A DNA stretch of 37,436 bases, from the NCBI GenBank assembly GCA_014800735.1, contig JAAVFP010000012.1, positions 2,998 to 40,433 on the forward strand. Reading direction: 5' to 3'. The position numbers were made by a program, and so were the translations under genes. Numbering within the stretch: position 1 is the stretch's first letter; each line of letters begins with the position of its first letter. The notes under the pieces were generated by a model that was not told the origin of the DNA, did not search any database, and worked only from the letters and a program-made list of their open reading frames with translations. Shown piece by piece: positions 33,894-37,436 of this stretch. The DNA is from Bacteroidales bacterium. GTDB lineage: Bacteria; Bacteroidota; Bacteroidia; Bacteroidales; Muribaculaceae.

Positions 33894-35336
33894 ATGGCGA
33901 AGAACAAGAAACATCGCCCCGAGGCCGAACAGGAAATGCCCGCGCAGCCCGAAGTGGCCGCTGCCGACAGCCACGAGCAGGCCGAAGCCGAAGCCGCTGT
34001 GGCAGCCGAAGCTCCTGCCAGGAGTTGCTGTGGCGGATGCTTGGATGGCCATGGCAAGTGCCGCGACTGCCGCCGAGGCAAGCTGCACAGCTTCAACTGG
34101 CTGGCCGACATTCCCGGCGGATATGCCGACAGCGAATACGTTGAAGTACAGTTCAAGAACACTCGCAAGGGCTACTACCGCAACTCCACCAATCTGCCGC
34201 TAATCATCGGCGACGTGGTCGCCGTCGAGGCCTCGCCCGGTCACGACATCGGCACAGTCACACTCACCGGCGCCCTTGTGGAGCTCCGCATCAAGAAGGC
34301 CGGCCGTAGCATCGGCGAAATCCGCCGCGTGTTCCGCAAGGCCAAGCCCGCCGACCTCGAGAAATTCGAAGAAGCCAAGGCGCGCGAGAACGACACCATG
34401 ATACGCGCCCGCCAGATTGCCGAGAACCTGAAGCTCAACATGAAAATCGGCGACGTCGAATTTCAGGGCGACGGCAATAAAGCCATATTCTACTATATTG
34501 CCGACGAGCGCGTGGACTTCCGCCAACTCATCAAAGTGCTGGCCGACACCTTCAAAGTGCGCATCGAAATGAAGCAGATCGGCGCCCGCCAGGAAGCCGG
34601 CCGTATCGGCGGAATCGGGCCCTGCGGCCGCCCCTTGTGCTGCTCGCAGTGGATGACCAACTTCGTGAGCGTGGCCACCAGCGCCGCCCGATATCAGGAC
34701 ATATCGCTCAACCCCCAGAAGCTGGCCGGCCAGTGCGCCAAGCTGAAATGCTGCCTCAACTTCGAGGTGGATGCCTACGTGGAAGCGTCCCGCAAGATGC
34801 CTCCGCGCGATGCCCGCCTGGAAACCGCCGATGCCACCTACTTCCACTTCAAGAGCGACATTTTCAACCGCACCGTCACCTACTCCACCGAAAAGAACGT
34901 GGCATCCAACCTCGTAACCATCACAGCCGACCGCGTGTTCGAGGTTATCGCCATGAATAAAGCCGGCGAGAAACCCCTCACCCTGCTGCCCGAAGGCGAG
35001 GAGAAACCCAAGGCCAAGGCTGCCTTCGGCGACATTCTGGGCGACGATGACCTCACCCGCTTCGACAAGAAGAAAAAGAAGAAACGCAAGAAAGGCAACC
35101 GACCCGCCGACTCCGACCAGGGTGCAGGCGCCGAAGCCCCGAAGCGTCCTGACGGTCAGCCTAAGCAGAACCGCCAGCGCCCCGACAGTCAGGGCGAACG
35201 CCCGAACCGCGGCGACGGCAACGGCAACAACGGTGGTGGCGGACAGCGGCAAAACCGCAAACCCAAGAAAAAGCCCAACCCGCAGCAGGGACAGGGACAG
35301 AACCAAAACAAACCGAAAGACCCGCAGAACGGATGA
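33894..35336 (+). CDS. ricT: PSP1 domain protein, RicT (YaaT) homolog
   Basis: A 480-residue cytoplasmic protein. Seen: an acidic N-terminal tail, then a cysteine cluster C45, C46, C49, C56, C59 (SCCGGCLDGHGKCRDC), the PSP1 domain (about 70-300) with VEVQFKNTRKGYY, RIGGIGPCGRPLCCSQWMTNF (cysteines at 244, 249 and 250) and LAGQCAKLKCCLNFE, and a disordered basic tail rich in Lys, Asn, Gln and Gly (about 385-480). In Bacillus subtilis RicT belongs to an iron-sulfur complex that directs RNase Y. Here it sits 7 bp behind rny. Its stop overlaps the gldH start (ATGA). The symbol rests on the domain and context; the long tail is a Bacteroidetes feature. Confidence 0.88.
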   Translation: MAKNKKHRPEAEQEMPAQPEVAAADSHEQAEAEAAVAAEAPARSCCGGCLDGHGKCRDCRRGKLHSFNWLADIPGGYADSEYVEVQFKNTRKGYYRNSTNLPLIIGDVVAVEASPGHDIGTVTLTGALVELRIKKAGRSIGEIRRVFRKAKPADLEKFEEAKARENDTMIRARQIAENLKLNMKIGDVEFQGDGNKAIFYYIADERVDFRQLIKVLADTFKVRIEMKQIGARQEAGRIGGIGPCGRPLCCSQWMTNFVSVATSAARYQDISLNPQKLAGQCAKLKCCLNFEVDAYVEASRKMPPRDARLETADATYFHFKSDIFNRTVTYSTEKNVASNLVTITADRVFEVIAMNKAGEKPLTLLPEGEEKPKAKAAFGDILGDDDLTRFDKKKKKKRKKGNRPADSDQGAGAEAPKRPDGQPKQNRQRPDSQGERPNRGDGNGNNGGGGQRQNRKPKKKPNPQQGQGQNQNKPKDPQNG

Positions 35337-35833
35337 AAAAACCGAACTATAAATCACTTGCGGCGACCGTTATAGCAACGGTCGCCGTAGCTGCTTGTTC
35401 GGTGGACGGTTATCGCGGAAACGGCGACGACAACTACTTCAGCGCTTTCCACACCTTCCGCGACACCAACTGGGACTACGCCGACACGCTTCACTTCCGC
35501 GTGGACACCATCCGCGACAGCATCAGCCACAGCGGCCGTTTTCTGGTGAGCGTGCGCCACACCCACGGCTACGGCTACTCCAACCTGTGGTTGGAACTTT
35601 CAACCCCGCTGACGGACTCTACCCGCCGCGCCGACACACTCAACCTGCGCCTGGCCGATGACTACGGCCGGTGGCTGGGCAGCGGCATGGGTACTTCCAT
35701 GATGGTGACCGACACCCTGCCGGGCCGCTACGACCTGCGCCGCGGTTCCGACATCACCCTGCGCCACATCATGCGCACCGACACTCTTGATGCCATCGAG
35801 CAGGTGGGTGTAGTGTTCATTCCCAACGACTGA
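35333..35833 (+). CDS. gldH: GldH-like lipoprotein
   Basis: A 166-residue lipoprotein: MKKPNYKSLAATVIATVAVAAC with C22 as the lipidated cysteine. The body has the family pattern YFSAFHTFRDTNWDYADTLHFRVDTI, VRHTHGYGYSNLWLEL, and the ending IEQVGVVFI, matching gliding motility lipoprotein GldH. Many non-gliding Bacteroidales carry this gene without the rest of the gliding set, so motility should not be inferred. The ATG overlaps the ricT stop by four bases, and the HAD gene follows after 18 bp. Confidence 0.85.
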   Translation: MKKPNYKSLAATVIATVAVAACSVDGYRGNGDDNYFSAFHTFRDTNWDYADTLHFRVDTIRDSISHSGRFLVSVRHTHGYGYSNLWLELSTPLTDSTRRADTLNLRLADDYGRWLGSGMGTSMMVTDTLPGRYDLRRGSDITLRHIMRTDTLDAIEQVGVVFIPND

Positions 35834-35851
35834 CAAGCATAAAGCAAGACA

Positions 35852-36484
35852 ATGGCAAAATTCGACAGCTTTATTTTCGATATGGACGGCACCCTGTGGG
35901 ATGCCGTACCTTCCTACGCCGAAATCTGGAACCGTACAATCGCCGAATTCGGCCTGCCCGTACCTCCGGTAACGTATCAGGAGCTGTGCGACCAAATGGG
36001 CAGGCCGCTCGAGGTTATCTACAACAATCTCATAGGTAATCCCGAAGTGGAGGGCAAATTCACAGCGCGCCTTGAGGAACTCAGCCGCGAGCTCATGCCG
36101 AAGCTCGGCGGTGTGCTCTACCCCGGTGTCCGCCAAACCCTCACCGCACTGCGCGATGGCGGTGCGCGCCTGTTCCTGGTGAGCAACTGCGAGGCCAACG
36201 GCCTGCCCGACTTTCTCGCCTTTACCGGACTGACGACCCTGTTCACGGACCACCGTTCGCTTGGCCAGACAGGCCTGGACAAGGACGTCAATATGCGCAA
36301 CCTCATTGACCAATACGGTCTGCAATCACCCATCTACGTGGGCGATACAATGGGCGACCTCAACTACACCCACAAGGCCGGGCTGCCCTTTGCCTGGGCA
36401 TCCTACGGCTTCGGCAAGGACGTCCACGGCCAGGAATACACTCTCAATACAATCTCCGACCTGATTAAAATCCAGGATAATTAA
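35852..36484 (+). CDS. HAD family hydrolase, phosphoglycolate-phosphatase-like
   Basis: A 210-residue cytoplasmic phosphatase of the haloacid dehalogenase superfamily, subclass I. Seen: motif I FIFDMDGTLWD (nucleophile D10, acid D12), a helical cap (about 17-85), motif II FLVSNCE, the lysine region around LGQTGLDKDVNM, and motif IV PIYVGDTMGDLNYTHKAGLPFAWASYGFG. The substrate cannot be told from sequence. It lies in the ricT-gldH run; its stop TAA shares one base with the ATG of the M24 peptidase gene (TAATG). Confidence 0.88.
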   Translation: MAKFDSFIFDMDGTLWDAVPSYAEIWNRTIAEFGLPVPPVTYQELCDQMGRPLEVIYNNLIGNPEVEGKFTARLEELSRELMPKLGGVLYPGVRQTLTALRDGGARLFLVSNCEANGLPDFLAFTGLTTLFTDHRSLGQTGLDKDVNMRNLIDQYGLQSPIYVGDTMGDLNYTHKAGLPFAWASYGFGKDVHGQEYTLNTISDLIKIQDN

Positions 36485-37436
36485 TGTCAGCTCACGAAAA
36501 TATCAACATAAATCTTCTGCCCGCGGGCGAACTCGCCCTGCGTCTTGGCCGCGTGGTTGATGCCATGCGCGCCGGCGGTATTCAGGCAGCACTTATCCGC
36601 GACAACGCCAACATCTACTATCTCACCGGCCGCGTGTTCCGTGGCTACGTCTACATCGATGCAGCCACATCCGCCATCCGCTACTTTGTGCGCCAGCCAA
36701 ACAACCTCCACGGCCCCGGCACTTTCCGCATCCACAAGCCCGAGCAAATCAAGGAAATGCTCGTGGCCGATGGGATTGAAGTGCCCGCTCAGGTGGCTTT
36801 CGACCTCGACGCCGTGAGCGCTTCGGAGGCCCTACGCCTTGCCGCGGCTTTCGGCATGCCGACCCCCGGGCCAAATGCCAGCACTGCCCTGCGCATTGCC
36901 CGCTCTGTCAAAACGCCTTTCGAGCAGGAAAAACTCCGTGCAAGCGGTGTGAAGCATACCGAGGTCTACCGACGCATCCCCGGCCTCTATGCCGAGGGCA
37001 TGACCGACATCGAGCTCCAGATTGAGATTGAGCGCGCACTGCGCCGCGAAGGTTGCCTGGGATTGTTCCGCATGGCCGGAAACGACATGGAACTATTCAT
37101 GGCCAACGTGCTCACCGGCGAGAACGCCGACACCCCGTCGCCCTACGATTTCGCCATGGGCGGAGCCGGTACCGACCCCTCCCTGCCTATCGGTGCCAAC
37201 GGCACGCTCATCCGCCCCGGATTCCCGGTGATGGTGGACGCCAACGGCAACTTCAACGGCTACATGACCGACATGACCCGCTGCTACGCCCCCGGCGACA
37301 TCAATCCCCACGCGGCCGAAGTCAATGCGCTCTCCGTGCGCATCTGCGATACCCTGGCAGACATGATGCGCCCAGGCGCCGAAGCCAAAGCACTCTACGA
37401 CAAAGCCCTTGAAATCGCCACCGAAGCCGGCATGGC
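36484..37436 (+). CDS. M24 family metallopeptidase (Xaa-Pro aminopeptidase-like), 3' end outside window
   Basis: 317 codons are visible; the gene runs off the window. The N-terminal creatinase-like domain (about 1-145) includes LGRVVDAMRAGGIQAALIRDNANIYYLTGR, the usual opening of Xaa-Pro peptidases. The pita-bread catalytic domain starts near 150 (SVKTPFEQEKLRASGVKHTEVYRRIPG). The first two metal ligands are present at the normal spacing: D252 in VMVDANG and D263 in MTDMTRCY. The remaining His and Glu ligands lie outside the window. The start is the ATG at 36484, overlapping the HAD stop by one base. Confidence 0.9.
   Translation, partial: MSAHENININLLPAGELALRLGRVVDAMRAGGIQAALIRDNANIYYLTGRVFRGYVYIDAATSAIRYFVRQPNNLHGPGTFRIHKPEQIKEMLVADGIEVPAQVAFDLDAVSASEALRLAAAFGMPTPGPNASTALRIARSVKTPFEQEKLRASGVKHTEVYRRIPGLYAEGMTDIELQIEIERALRREGCLGLFRMAGNDMELFMANVLTGENADTPSPYDFAMGGAGTDPSLPIGANGTLIRPGFPVMVDANGNFNGYMTDMTRCYAPGDINPHAAEVNALSVRICDTLADMMRPGAEAKALYDKALEIATEAGM

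Noticed and set aside
35333-35833. GldH as evidence of gliding motility
   Set aside because: No other gld/spr genes are in the window and gldH is kept in many non-gliding Bacteroidales.

Overview
The window looks like a chromosomal segment of a GC-rich Bacteroidales bacterium, probably Muribaculaceae-like. The evidence is the phylum-type promoter (TTTG, 19-20 bp, TAnnTTTG) in front of many genes, the lack of clear Shine-Dalgarno sequences, Bacteroidetes-restricted families (DUF4831, DUF3822, DUF4294, DUF4932, GldH, C10 peptidase with a Spi-like propeptide) and Bacteroidales-type gene order (rplM-rpsI-rpsB-tsf; zapA next to rny). The genus cannot be fixed from the sequence alone.

Layout. 1-5543: 3' end of dnaE, a thioredoxin, bifunctional NAD(P)HX repair enzyme, DUF4831 protein and a double-GNAT acetyltransferase, all on the plus strand with short gaps. 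5571-10534: a lone TonB-receptor-like outer membrane protein, rplS and eno, each with its own promoter. 10597-13588: DUF3822-rsmD facing a DUF4294-xerD operon across a small bidirectional hairpin. 13589-15863: an AT-richer insert with a secreted C10 cysteine protease and a small outer membrane barrel protein. 15881-22082: tRNA-Cys, an M3 peptidase lipoprotein, aspS, a Nif3-family protein and a zinc-ribbon coiled-coil protein. 22246-25302: ribosomal operon rplM-rpsI-rpsB-tsf with structured leaders, then tRNA-Arg.

25447-31279 is the accessory part: a secreted HESSH metallopeptidase-like DUF4932 protein followed by a membrane-anchored HTH-like regulator; an AAA_14 ATPase with winged-helix and PD-(D/E)xK-like regions, preceded by three 15-bp palindromes at an exact 33-bp period; and, divergent from it, a BlaI/BlaR-like pair whose two identical operators bracket the -7 element, also 33 bp apart.

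31423-37436 returns to housekeeping: a ZapB-like coiled coil, zapA, a structured non-coding stretch ending in a terminator (6S-like RNA candidate), rny, ricT/PSP1, gldH, a HAD phosphatase and the 5' part of an M24 aminopeptidase. rny next to ricT suggests an RNA-decay module, with cell division genes just upstream.

Best candidate for something undescribed: the AAA_14 ATPase with its phased palindrome array. Second: the DUF4932/membrane-regulator pair.
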